The notes under the pieces are model-generated. The model was not told the origin of the DNA, did not search any database, and saw only the letters and a list, made by a program, of their open reading frames with translations. This document shows, one piece after another, positions 53,457 through 61,980 of a stretch of 64,000 bases of DNA. Origin of the DNA: Bacteroidales bacterium (GTDB lineage: Bacteria; Bacteroidota; Bacteroidia; Bacteroidales; P3). Numbering within the stretch: position 1 is the stretch's first letter; each line of letters opens with the position of its first letter. The position numbers were made by a program, and so were the translations under genes. Location of the stretch: contig JAFTDW010000005.1 of NCBI GenBank assembly GCA_017454015.1, positions 1 through 64,000 on the forward strand. Reading direction: 5' to 3'.

Positions 53457-54809
53457 GTGGCAAGTTTTTTGATTAACGGGGGAGTGCCTTTGCGGGGCGA
53501 GATAGTGCCGCAGGGTGCGAAGAACGAGGCGTTGCAGGTGTTGTGTGCGGCGATGCTGACGGATGAGGCTGTTGTGGTGGAGAATGTGCCGGACATACGC
53601 GATGTGAACAGGCTTCTTGATTTGTTGAGCATACTGGGTGCCGGTGTGGATGTGGAGCGTAAGGGGCAAAGCCGGACGGTGCGCATAGAGGCGCGCGAGA
53701 TAGAGCTGTCGCGTCTGAGGAGTGCGGAGTATGCTGAGGAGGCGTCGTCGCTGAGGGGCAGCATAATGCTTGCCGGGCCGTTGCTTGCGCGGTTTGGGGA
53801 GGCTCTTGTGCCGCAGCCGGGTGGCGACAAGATAGGGCGTCGCCGGTTGGACACCCATTTTGACGGCCTTGAGAGGCTTGGCGCGAGGGTGGAGGCGACA
53901 GAATACTGGGTGGAGAGCGCCGACAAGGGCCGCCGCAAGGTGTTTGCCTACAGTGCGGTGGCCGAGGGGCTGAAGGGCTGCTACATGCTGCTTGACGAGG
54001 CTTCGGTGACAGGTACGGCGAATATAGTGATGGCGGCGGTTTGCGCGGATGGCGTCACAACGATAATGAACGCGGCGTGCGAGCCGTATGTGTACCAGTT
54101 GTGCAAGATGCTCAATGCGATGGGTGCAAAGATTAGCGGTGTGGGGTCGAATCTGCTGACGATAGAGGGTGTGGAGCGTCTGCACGGTTGCAGCCACCGG
54201 CTGCTTGCCGACATGATAGAGGTGGGGAGTTTTATAGGCATGGCGGCGCTTACGGGGAGTGATATCACGATACGCAATGCGCAGATAGAGCATCTGGGAT
54301 TGATACCCAATGTGTTCCGTCGGCTGGGCATAGAGATATGGCAGTGTGGCGACGACTTGATAGTGCCGCAGCAGGAGCATTATGAGATAGAGCGTTTCAT
54401 GGACGGCTCGATAATGACGATAGCCGATGCGCCGTGGCCCGGTTTTTCGCCGGACTTGATAAGTATAGCGCTGGTCACAGCGATACAGGCCAAGGGCAGT
54501 GTGCTGATACACCAAAAGATGTTTGAGAGCAGGCTGTTTTTTGTGGACAAGCTGATAGAAATGGGTGCGCAGATTATACTGTGCGACCCGCACCGTGCGA
54601 CGGTGATAGGGATTGACAGGGCCTACAGCCTGAGGGGTCTCACCATGTCGTCGCCCGACATCAGGGCTGGTGTGGCGTTGCTGATAGCGGCGTTGAGTGC
54701 TAAAGGCAGGAGCCGGATAGACAACATAGAGCAGATAGACCGAGGGTACGAGCGTATCGACGAGCGACTGAGGTCGCTTGGGGCTGATATAGAGAGGGTG
54801 AAGCAGTAA
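53457..54809 (+). CDS. murA: UDP-N-acetylglucosamine 1-carboxyvinyltransferase with Asp in place of active-site Cys
   Basis: 450 residues from a GTG at 53457. MurA motifs: GVPLRGEIVPQGAKNEALQV, SSLRGSIMLAGPLLARFGEA, then the loop PQPGGDKIGRRRLDTHFDGL and the C-terminal SPDIRAGVALLIAAL. It makes the first committed step of peptidoglycan synthesis. The loop position that is Cys115 in E. coli MurA (PGGC) is Asp here, the change known to prevent fosfomycin alkylation in mycobacteria, Chlamydia and Borrelia. It follows DUF4290 with D45 and M9 repeats between. Confidence 0.92.
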   Translation: MASFLINGGVPLRGEIVPQGAKNEALQVLCAAMLTDEAVVVENVPDIRDVNRLLDLLSILGAGVDVERKGQSRTVRIEAREIELSRLRSAEYAEEASSLRGSIMLAGPLLARFGEALVPQPGGDKIGRRRLDTHFDGLERLGARVEATEYWVESADKGRRKVFAYSAVAEGLKGCYMLLDEASVTGTANIVMAAVCADGVTTIMNAACEPYVYQLCKMLNAMGAKISGVGSNLLTIEGVERLHGCSHRLLADMIEVGSFIGMAALTGSDITIRNAQIEHLGLIPNVFRRLGIEIWQCGDDLIVPQQEHYEIERFMDGSIMTIADAPWPGFSPDLISIALVTAIQAKGSVLIHQKMFESRLFFVDKLIEMGAQIILCDPHRATVIGIDRAYSLRGLTMSSPDIRAGVALLIAALSAKGRSRIDNIEQIDRGYERIDERLRSLGADIERVKQ

Positions 54810-54880
54810 GACAGTTTTTGCGCATGCCACTCGTGGCATACAACAGGAAAGTTACACAAAACAATAATATACCAACGTTT

Positions 54881-55621
54881 ATGTTTTTAAAGTTTTTAAG
54901 GCGTCATAGGAAGGCCAATCCGATTTTTGAGGCGATAGGCACGGATATGCACTGCCACCTGATACCGGGCGTTGACGACGGGTCGCCGAGTCTGGAGGAG
55001 ACGAAGAGTTGCATAGAGTCCATGCAGCAGTGTGGTTTCAGCCGCATTTTCATCACTCCGCATTTTCAGTTTCCGCGCTACCCAAACACCGAGGAGGACA
55101 TCACGCGCCGTTACGAGGAGCTGAGTCAGCAGCTCGCGGAGGCGGGTGTCACGATGAAGCTTGGCGGCATCAGCGGAGAGTACCGAGTGGACAGCGGCTT
55201 TGCGGCGAGGGTCGAGAACCCGCGCTTCCTGCTTCTCGGCGGGCGCTATGTGCTGCTCGAGTTCTCGCTGCACCAGCAGATGATGGGTTTGGACGAGATG
55301 ATATTCGACCTGCAGATGAAGGGCTACGAGGTGATTCTTGCCCATCCGGAGCGTTATCCCTACCTCGGCGTGTTTTCGCAGCGCATGGAGCAGCTGAAGA
55401 ACCAGGGGGTGTTTTTCCAGCTCAACATACTGTCGATGCACGGTTTCTACGGTGAGAGCGCCAAGCAGAAGGCGTTCCAGATGCTTGACCGCGGCTGGGT
55501 GGAGTTTCTTGGCACGGACACCCACAACAGCCTCTACACGCAGGCTCTGATCGATGCCACGCATTCGCGCAAGATACAGAAAGTCCTGGAGACCCACAAG
55601 TTCATGAACGTAGAGCTGTAG
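54881..55621 (+). CDS. PHP-type tyrosine phosphatase (CpsB/YwqE-like)
   Basis: 246 residues from the ATG at 54881 (an upstream ATG at 54818 would overlap the sequence just after murA). PHP metal motifs: TDMHCHLIPGVDDGSPSLEE, ITPHFQFP, LAHPERYPY and LGTDTHNS. Relatives dephosphorylate the tyrosine kinases that control polysaccharide export. No such kinase is in this window. An unusual location next to murA and purB. Confidence 0.85.
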   Translation: MFLKFLRRHRKANPIFEAIGTDMHCHLIPGVDDGSPSLEETKSCIESMQQCGFSRIFITPHFQFPRYPNTEEDITRRYEELSQQLAEAGVTMKLGGISGEYRVDSGFAARVENPRFLLLGGRYVLLEFSLHQQMMGLDEMIFDLQMKGYEVILAHPERYPYLGVFSQRMEQLKNQGVFFQLNILSMHGFYGESAKQKAFQMLDRGWVEFLGTDTHNSLYTQALIDATHSRKIQKVLETHKFMNVEL

Positions 55622-55649
55622 GCCTCCGTAAAGCAAATTACAATACTAA

Positions 55650-55696
55650 ATCGGAGTAATCGGAGTAATCAGAATAATCGGAGTAATCAGAGTAAT
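55650..55696 (+). repeat. M9 minisatellite (about 5 units) before purB
   Basis: Units tcggagtaa / tcagaataa, i.e. the reverse orientation of TCCGAYYAY; two units carry tcaga in place of tcgga. It ends 7 bp before the purB ATG region. Confidence 0.85.
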
Positions 55697-55702
55697 TTTA
55701 TA

Positions 55703-57049
55703 ATGAATACACTTAATGCCATATCGCCCATCGACGGGCGCTACCGTTCCAAGAGCGAGCCGCTTGCGGCCTATTTTTCCGAGGAGGCCCTGATACGCTA
55801 CCGCCTGAGGGTTGAGGTGGAGTATTTCATAGCGTTGTTGCAGCGGCTGGGCCGCTGGGATGAGGTCTCTCCCTGCGAGGGTGCCCTGCGTGCCATTTAC
55901 CAAGAGTTTGGCACTGCCGAGGCCGAGGAGGTGAAAGAGATAGAGAAAACCACCAACCACGACGTGAAGGCTGTGGAGTATTTCATCAAGCGGCGCATCG
56001 ACGCTATGGGCGACGCGCGGCTTGCCGGGCTCAGGGAGTTTGTCCATTTCGGCCTTACGAGCCAGGACATCAACAACACGGCGGTGCCGCTCGGCATCCG
56101 CGAGTGCCACGAGGCGGTGCTGCTGCCTCGTTACGAGGCCGTCTGCGCCCTCATTGAGGAGCGGGCGCGGGAGTGGGCCGACGTGCCTATGCTCGCCCAC
56201 ACCCACGGCCAGCCTGCCTCGCCCACCCATGTAGGCAAGGAACTTATGGTCTTTGCCTACAGGCTCAGGAAGCAGCTCGATGTGCTGAGGCGCACGGTGT
56301 TCGAGGCGAAGTTTGGCGGTGCCACGGGCAACTTCAACGCCCATCTGGCGGCCTATCCCGACATAGACTGGCGCGGCTTCGGCGACGAGTTTGTCGCGTC
56401 GAGGCTCGGCCTGTCGAGGCAGCGTTACACCACACAGATAGAGAACTACGACCAGATGGCGGCCTATTTTGACAACTGCAAACGCCTCAACGTAGTGCTT
56501 ATCGACTTTGCGCGCGACGTATGGTCGTACATCTCGATGGACTACTTCAAGCAGCGCATCAAGGCCGGTGAGGTGGGCTCGTCGGCAATGCCGCACAAGG
56601 TGAACCCCATAGACTTTGAGAACGCCGAGGGCAACCTTGGCATGGCCAACGCCATTTTCGAGCACCTGAGCCACAAGCTGCCCGTGTCGAGGCTCCAGCG
56701 CGACCTTACGGACTCCACGGTGAGCCGCAACATAGGGGTGCCGATAGCCCACACCATCATAGCCCTTGCCTCGCTGGAAAAGGGCATCGGCAAGCTGCTG
56801 CTACACCGCGAGGCGATAGAGCGCGACCTGCAGGACAACCAGGCCGTGCTTGCCGAAGCCATACAGACCATACTCCGCAGCATTGGCTACCCCAATGCCT
56901 ACGAGGCTTTGAAGGAGCTGACACGCACAGGCGAGCGCGTCTCGCCCGACACCATAGCGCGTTTTGTCGAGACTCTGCAGGTCGACGAGCCGGTGAAGCA
57001 GCGCATCAGGGCGCTGACGCCGGAGAACTACACAGGCTACGGACTGTAG
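55703..57049 (+). CDS. purB: Adenylosuccinate lyase
   Basis: 448 residues. Fumarase/aspartase superfamily signature SSAMPHKVNPIDFENAEGNL with the catalytic Ser; N-terminal AISPIDGRYRSKSEPLAAYF is the usual PurB start, and AHTHGQPASPTHVGKEL carries the catalytic His. It acts twice in purine synthesis. The stop TAG at 57047-57049 overlaps the G of a GTG that opens a longer frame of the next gene. Confidence 0.94.
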   Translation: MNTLNAISPIDGRYRSKSEPLAAYFSEEALIRYRLRVEVEYFIALLQRLGRWDEVSPCEGALRAIYQEFGTAEAEEVKEIEKTTNHDVKAVEYFIKRRIDAMGDARLAGLREFVHFGLTSQDINNTAVPLGIRECHEAVLLPRYEAVCALIEERAREWADVPMLAHTHGQPASPTHVGKELMVFAYRLRKQLDVLRRTVFEAKFGGATGNFNAHLAAYPDIDWRGFGDEFVASRLGLSRQRYTTQIENYDQMAAYFDNCKRLNVVLIDFARDVWSYISMDYFKQRIKAGEVGSSAMPHKVNPIDFENAEGNLGMANAIFEHLSHKLPVSRLQRDLTDSTVSRNIGVPIAHTIIALASLEKGIGKLLLHREAIERDLQDNQAVLAEAIQTILRSIGYPNAYEALKELTRTGERVSPDTIARFVETLQVDEPVKQRIRALTPENYTGYGL

Positions 57050-57072
57050 TGAACGTTTTCGATAAGCAAGAA
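57050..57072 (+). repeat. H72 fragment (first 22 bp) at a three-repeat mosaic
   Basis: tgaacgttttcgataagcaa matches the start of H72 copy 4. It is followed directly by accgaggtca, which resembles the D45A head, and then by M9 units from 57081. Confidence 0.75.
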
Positions 57073-57080
57073 CCGAGGTC

Positions 57081-57125
57081 ACCGACTACTCCGATTATTC
57101 CGACTACTCCGATTACTCCGATATT
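57081..57125 (+). repeat. M9 minisatellite (about 4 units) before the ABC transporter
   Basis: Units ccgactac, tccgattat, tccgactac, tccgattac, then the usual end ccgatattaa. If the upstream GTG (57049) were used, this would encode a PTTPIIPTTPITP segment. Confidence 0.85.
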
Positions 57126-57237
57126 AACTCAATGGGGCGCTTCGCTCAAAATCCATCAAAAATCAGAAAAAAAAACCACAACTGATATAGCACGCCACAG
57201 AAAAACCGGACCGCACGAGTCCCGCCGAGGGTTGCGC

Positions 57238-60200
57238 ATGCTTCTTGCCTGCCTCCCCTACAGGAGGGTGGCGCCCTATATGGCGTGTGTGCTGCTCTCT
57301 GTGCTGCTCACCATGGCCACCGCCTTGTCGGTGGCCGACTTCCTGCGGCTGCTCTTCCAGCCCGGCGTGGGTGTCGGGCAGGCCGACCTCTACGGCTCCG
57401 CCGTTTCCGGCAACCTCGTGGCGCAGGCCCTCGAGCTCCTCTACGTCCGTTTCGTCGCCGAGGGGCCCCAACGCGCCCTGCTCCTTTTCTCGTTGCTGCT
57501 GCTACTGCTCTACGGGCTGAAAAACCTCTTCTCCTATCTCGCCGCCGTCCAAGGCTCCGCCATAAGGATAGAGGTGGCGCGGCGCCTGCGCAACGGCATG
57601 ATGGCCTCCACCCTGCGGCGCCCCATGTCGTTTTTCACCGCAAGCCGCCGGGGCGACATAGTGGCGCGTTTCGGCAGCGACATCGCCGAGTTCGACGAGA
57701 GTTTCCTCGCCTCTCTCCTGCAGCTCGCCACGAGTCTCACAAGCATAGTCCTCTATCTCGCCATGCTCTTCTACTTAAGCGCCAAACTCACGCTCGCCGC
57801 GCTGCTGGCGCTGCCGCTTGTGGTTTTTGTGATAAGCGGCATCAGCCGCAAGCTCAAGCGCAAGTCGGAGGCGGTGCAGCGCGCCACGGCGATGCTCGTG
57901 GCGCTGACCGGCGAGGCCGTCGAGGGGGCGCGTGTCATCAAGGCGCACACCGCCATAGATTATGTGCGCAGCCGTTTCAACACCCTCAACCACAGGCTGG
58001 TGGCCATGCGCACACGTATGTTCAAGCGCATCTACTTGGCCTCTCCCGTGAGCGATTTCCTGGGCAACTGCGTGGTGGTGGGTGTCATGCTCTTCGGCGC
58101 CATGCTCGCCAGCCAGCGCGGCGAAGGGCTCAGCGCCAGTCTTTTTGTGAGCTATGTCATGCTTTTCGTGCTGCTGCTGCCGCCAGGCAAAGAGATAAGC
58201 ACCGCATGGTCGCAGCTGCGCAAGGGGGCCGCCAGCGGCCAGCGCATCGCCGACCTGCTCCAGCCGCAGCCCACCCCCGTCGCCCCGCCCAGCCCGCAAA
58301 CGCCGCTGTCCGGCGCGGACTGTTTTGTGGAGTTCTGCGATGTCTCGTTCAGCTACGGCACACAGCCGGACGCCGTCCTGCGGGGTGTCTCCTTTGCCAT
58401 CGAGCCCGGCACCCTTACGGCGCTCGTCGGCGCCTCGGGCAGCGGCAAGTCCACAATAGTCGACCTCCTGCTGCGTTTCTACGAGCCCACGGGTGGCATC
58501 ATCAAAGTCCACGGGCGCCCGCTTGCCGACGAGCCCGCATGGCTCTCCCGTGTGGCTGTGGCGCGCCAGTTGCCGCAGCTTATGAGCGGGAGCGTGGCCG
58601 ACAACATACGCTTCGGCTCCGCCGCAAGCATCAGCGAGGTGGCCGCCGCCGCGCGCCTCGCCGGTGCCGACGCCTTCATAAGTCAGCTCCCCGGCGGCTA
58701 CGCCGCGCAGGTGGGGGAGGGGGGATGCAACCTCTCCGGCGGCCAGCGCGCACGTATTAGCATCGCGAGGGCTCTCCTGCGCCGACCGCGCCTCCTGATA
58801 CTCGACGAGCCCACCGCAGCACTCGACGCCGAGAGCGAGGCGCTGGTCATGGATAGCGTGGCAGGCTTGCGCCGCCTCTGCCCCCACCTGGCAATACTCC
58901 TCATAGCCCACCGCCTGAGCACGGTGCGCCGCGCCGACCAGATATTGACCCTCGACGGCGGCGTCATCGTGGAGCGCGGCACCCACCAAGAGCTGCTCTC
59001 ACGCCGCGGGCGCTACGCCGCTCTGGCCGCCCTGCAGCATCTGGCCCTCGTGCCACTCTTGGTGCTGTCGGCGGCGCTGGCCATGCTCGTCGCTGCTCCC
59101 GCCGCACGCGCCGACACCATACCGCTGCCGCTCAACGCCGCCGCTGTGGGCTACAACATGGTCAACCTCTCCTGGTCGCCGCCCGACAGCTCCGACAACC
59201 AAGTCTTTACCCTCTACAGGCAATACCCCGCCGACACGGCTCCGCAGCTCCTCGTCTCCACCCGCCGCAACAGCTACACCGACACCCTGCGGCGCGTGGT
59301 ATGCTCCGACACGGTGCTCTACCTCGTCTGCCGCACTTCTCCTGCGGCTCCCTGCGCCCGTGGCTCCGCAGCGGTCTTTATCAGCGACCCGCGCCCCACC
59401 ACGCCTTGCCGGTTGCACTCTGTCAGCGTCGACAGCGCCTCGCAGCATATAGTCCTCAGGTGGCACCCAAGCCCCGACAGCGACATCATGGGCTACTTCA
59501 TCTGCACCGGCACGCCTTGCCTGAGTCTCGACACAGTGTGGGGACGTCACGACACCTCCTACCTTGCCGCCACACTCAGCCCTCTCAGCTCCAACACCTT
59601 CCGCATCTACGCTTTCGACAGCTGCCTCACCGCCAGCCCCCTCACTCAGCCCGCCGGCAACATAGTGCTCTCCGCCGAGGCTACCCACTGCGGCAGCCGC
59701 CTCTCCATGCAGTGGTCTGCGGCTCAGGCTTTGCCCGACACCATCGAGGGCTACGAGCTGCAGGCGGCACCCTCCGCCGACAGCCTGTTCAGGGTGTTCC
59801 ACTACGCCGCCGGAGCCGTCCACAGCCATGCCGCCTCTCTGCCGCCGTCCGGCGGCGAGCTCCTCCTGCGTGTCGCCGCCTGCGGCCGCGGCGGAGCCGT
59901 CAAGGCCTACTCAAATATCGTCAAACTCCGGGCTGCCGCCTCCTCGCGCACCGCTCGCCACCTCCATATCTTCAAAGTAGCCGCCGACACCGCGCGCCAA
60001 GGCGCTACAGTAGGCTGCTTCGTCGACACCTCCTACAAAGTCCACCCCTACACCCTCTGGCGCCGTACCATGCCGCTCGGGCCGTCCAGCGCCGACACCG
60101 CCTCCGCCGCCGACACCCTTTGGCACCTTGTGGCAAGCTTCTATCCCGACAACCCCGCGCACTACATCTCCGACACCCTCGCGCCCCTCGCCACGGCGTT

Positions 60201-60840
60201 CTGCCAGTACCGCCTCTCGGTCCTCGACTCGTGCGAGACAGCCACCTCATTCTCCAACCAAGCCTCATCACTGCTGCTCCAGGTCACCTCCAGCGACTTC
60301 TACGGCCTCTCGCTCCGCTGGCATGCCGCCGACACCGCGCACTCACCCTTCCAGCTCCATCGACGCTTCACCGACAACCTCCACGAGCACGGCTGGCAGC
60401 ACCTCGCCACCTGCAGCTCAGACTGCTTCACCGACAACCTCCGCTCCCTCGGCACCTTCACCGCGCCACTCCAATACCAGGTGATGACAGTGAGCCCTTC
60501 CGCCGACACCCCCGCCGGCCTGTTCGACACAGCGGCCTCCAACATAGTGCAGTACCGGCGCCACGCCACGCTCTACATCCCCAACGCCTTCACCCCCGAC
60601 GCCGCCTCCAACAACCGCTTCTGCATATCACACACCTTCCTCGACGCCGCGGGCTACAGCCTCTCCGTCTACTCCCGCAACGGCCTGCGCCTCTTCCACA
60701 CCACCGACCCCTCACAATGCTGGGACGGAACCCATGCCGGGACCCCACTCCCAGCGGCATCCTACATCTACCACCTCACCTACACCCTCCACGGCACCGG
60801 CCGCCGCCAAGCCAGCGGCACAGTGACTCTAATCAGATAA
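57238..60840 (+). CDS. MsbA-like ABC exporter fused in frame to a T9SS cargo protein
   Basis: 1200 residues from the ATG at 57238. Residues 1-310 form a six-helix exporter domain; the nucleotide-binding domain has Walker A VGASGSGKST (about 397), signature NLSGGQRARISIARAL (about 497), Walker B LLILDEPTAALD and H-loop AHRLSTV (about 557). ABC relatives end near RGRYAALAALQ. Here the frame runs on through a hydrophobic segment (LVPLLVLSAALAMLVAAPAA then RADT, about 602-626) that looks like a signal peptide with a cleavage site. It is followed by about 490 residues of fibronectin-like modules, and a CHU_C-type sorting domain (PNAFTPDAASNNRFCIS to QASGTVTLIR). Two genes have apparently become one; an internal GTG near 59050 could restart the second. 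An upstream GTG at 57049 would add repeat-encoded residues. Confidence 0.8.
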   Translation: MLLACLPYRRVAPYMACVLLSVLLTMATALSVADFLRLLFQPGVGVGQADLYGSAVSGNLVAQALELLYVRFVAEGPQRALLLFSLLLLLLYGLKNLFSYLAAVQGSAIRIEVARRLRNGMMASTLRRPMSFFTASRRGDIVARFGSDIAEFDESFLASLLQLATSLTSIVLYLAMLFYLSAKLTLAALLALPLVVFVISGISRKLKRKSEAVQRATAMLVALTGEAVEGARVIKAHTAIDYVRSRFNTLNHRLVAMRTRMFKRIYLASPVSDFLGNCVVVGVMLFGAMLASQRGEGLSASLFVSYVMLFVLLLPPGKEISTAWSQLRKGAASGQRIADLLQPQPTPVAPPSPQTPLSGADCFVEFCDVSFSYGTQPDAVLRGVSFAIEPGTLTALVGASGSGKSTIVDLLLRFYEPTGGIIKVHGRPLADEPAWLSRVAVARQLPQLMSGSVADNIRFGSAASISEVAAAARLAGADAFISQLPGGYAAQVGEGGCNLSGGQRARISIARALLRRPRLLILDEPTAALDAESEALVMDSVAGLRRLCPHLAILLIAHRLSTVRRADQILTLDGGVIVERGTHQELLSRRGRYAALAALQHLALVPLLVLSAALAMLVAAPAARADTIPLPLNAAAVGYNMVNLSWSPPDSSDNQVFTLYRQYPADTAPQLLVSTRRNSYTDTLRRVVCSDTVLYLVCRTSPAAPCARGSAAVFISDPRPTTPCRLHSVSVDSASQHIVLRWHPSPDSDIMGYFICTGTPCLSLDTVWGRHDTSYLAATLSPLSSNTFRIYAFDSCLTASPLTQPAGNIVLSAEATHCGSRLSMQWSAAQALPDTIEGYELQAAPSADSLFRVFHYAAGAVHSHAASLPPSGGELLLRVAACGRGGAVKAYSNIVKLRAAASSRTARHLHIFKVAADTARQGATVGCFVDTSYKVHPYTLWRRTMPLGPSSADTASAADTLWHLVASFYPDNPAHYISDTLAPLATAFCQYRLSVLDSCETATSFSNQASSLLLQVTSSDFYGLSLRWHAADTAHSPFQLHRRFTDNLHEHGWQHLATCSSDCFTDNLRSLGTFTAPLQYQVMTVSPSADTPAGLFDTAASNIVQYRRHATLYIPNAFTPDAASNNRFCISHTFLDAAGYSLSVYSRNGLRLFHTTDPSQCWDGTHAGTPLPAASYIYHLTYTLHGTGRRQASGTVTLIR

Positions 60841-60855
60841 ATTATCAAAGCCAAT

Positions 60856-61016
60856 TCCGATCACTCCGATTATTCCGATTACTCCGATTATTCCGATCAC
60901 TCCGATTATTCCGATTACTCCGATTATTCCGATCACTCCGATTATTCCGATCACTCCGATTATTCCGATCACTCCGATCACTCCGATTACTCCGATTATT
61001 CCGATTACTCCGATAT
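60856..61016 (+). repeat. M9 minisatellite (17 units) before nadK
   Basis: Seventeen 9-bp units of TCCGATTAT, TCCGATTAC or TCCGATCAC, then tccgatatta. It ends at the nadK start (ATG at 61022). Preceded by ccaat, as at 63171. Confidence 0.95.
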
Positions 61017-61021
61017 TAAAA

Positions 61022-61873
61022 ATGAACATAGCAATCTACATCCGCCACCTCGACCGCCGCGACATGGAGCCCCTTCAGGAGCTTGTCGCCGAGCTCGAAA
61101 ACCACGGCGTAGCCCTATGGATGCCCCAGGGATTCATGGCGCAGCACGGCTCCGACCTCTCCTTCTCCGTCTCCCCAAGCCTCTATCCCGAGCGCGGCAC
61201 CCTGCCGCGCCAGGTCTCCTTCCTCCTTTCCATAGGGGGCGACGGCACACTCCTCTCCTCCGTCCATCTCGTGTCCGAACACGGACAGCCCATCCTCGGC
61301 GTCAATTTCGGCCATCTCGGCTTCCTCACCGCCGCCGGCAAGGGAGAGTGCCACACCCTCGCCGAAAACCTCTTAGAAGGCAATTATACGGTCGAGCGCC
61401 GCACCCTCCTGCAACTCACACACGGCAACCTCTCTGCCTTCGCCCTCAACGAGGTCTCCCTCCACCGCGGCTCGCACCTCTCACTGCTTGCCAGCTCGCT
61501 CTATGTGGATGGCGAGTATGTCGCCACCTATGTCGCCGACGGCCTCATCGCAGCTACCCCCACAGGTTCCACGGCCTACTCCCTCAGCTGCGGCGGCCCT
61601 ATCCTCACCCCCAACTCCCACTGCTTCGCCGTCACTCCCATAGCGGCCCACACCCTCACCCTCCGCCCCATAATAATACCCGACACCTCCCAGCTCCGCA
61701 TCGAAACGCCTCCCGGCACCCTCTACAGCCTCGGCATCGACTCCCGCACCGTGGCTGCCGACTCCTCCGCCCCCGTGGTGATATCCAAGGCCCCCTTCAC
61801 AATCCCCCTCCTCCGCCTCCCCAACCAGAGCTTCTTCACTGCCATAAGGGAAAAACTCAACTGGGGCCGCTAA
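61022..61873 (+). CDS. nadK: NAD kinase
   Basis: 283 residues. NadK motifs: LLSIGGDGTLLSSVH (GGDGT), GVNFGHLGFLT, the ALNEVSLHRG segment and PTGSTAYSLSCGGPI. It phosphorylates NAD to NADP. The start lies directly after a 17-unit minisatellite, leaving five bases between the repeat end and the ATG. Confidence 0.93.
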   Translation: MNIAIYIRHLDRRDMEPLQELVAELENHGVALWMPQGFMAQHGSDLSFSVSPSLYPERGTLPRQVSFLLSIGGDGTLLSSVHLVSEHGQPILGVNFGHLGFLTAAGKGECHTLAENLLEGNYTVERRTLLQLTHGNLSAFALNEVSLHRGSHLSLLASSLYVDGEYVATYVADGLIAATPTGSTAYSLSCGGPILTPNSHCFAVTPIAAHTLTLRPIIIPDTSQLRIETPPGTLYSLGIDSRTVAADSSAPVVISKAPFTIPLLRLPNQSFFTAIREKLNWGR

Positions 61874-61883
61874 CCCTATAAAA

Positions 61884-61975
61884 TTACTCCGATTACTCCG
61901 ACTATTCCGACTATTCCGATTATTCCGATTACTCCGATCACTCCGATTATTCCGATTATTCCGATTACCCCGATA
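61884..61975 (+). repeat. M9 minisatellite (9 units) before the arginase-fold gene
   Basis: Nine units including TCCGACTAT, from 61888, ending cccgatattaat directly before the ATG at 61981. Confidence 0.93.
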
Positions 61976-61980
61976 TTAAT

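Noticed and set aside
53367..54839. 490-codon minus-strand open frame opposite murA
   Set aside because: His/Arg/Leu-rich shadow of murA codons; murA motifs are clear on the plus strand.
60856..61016. Possible CRISPR array
   Set aside because: Units are 9 bp, contiguous and without spacers; no cas genes are near.
60829..61029. Minus-strand frame encoding an IGVIGIIGV repeat protein
   Set aside because: It is simply the M9 array read backwards; a 9-bp unit keeps the frame open. No conserved flanking domain.
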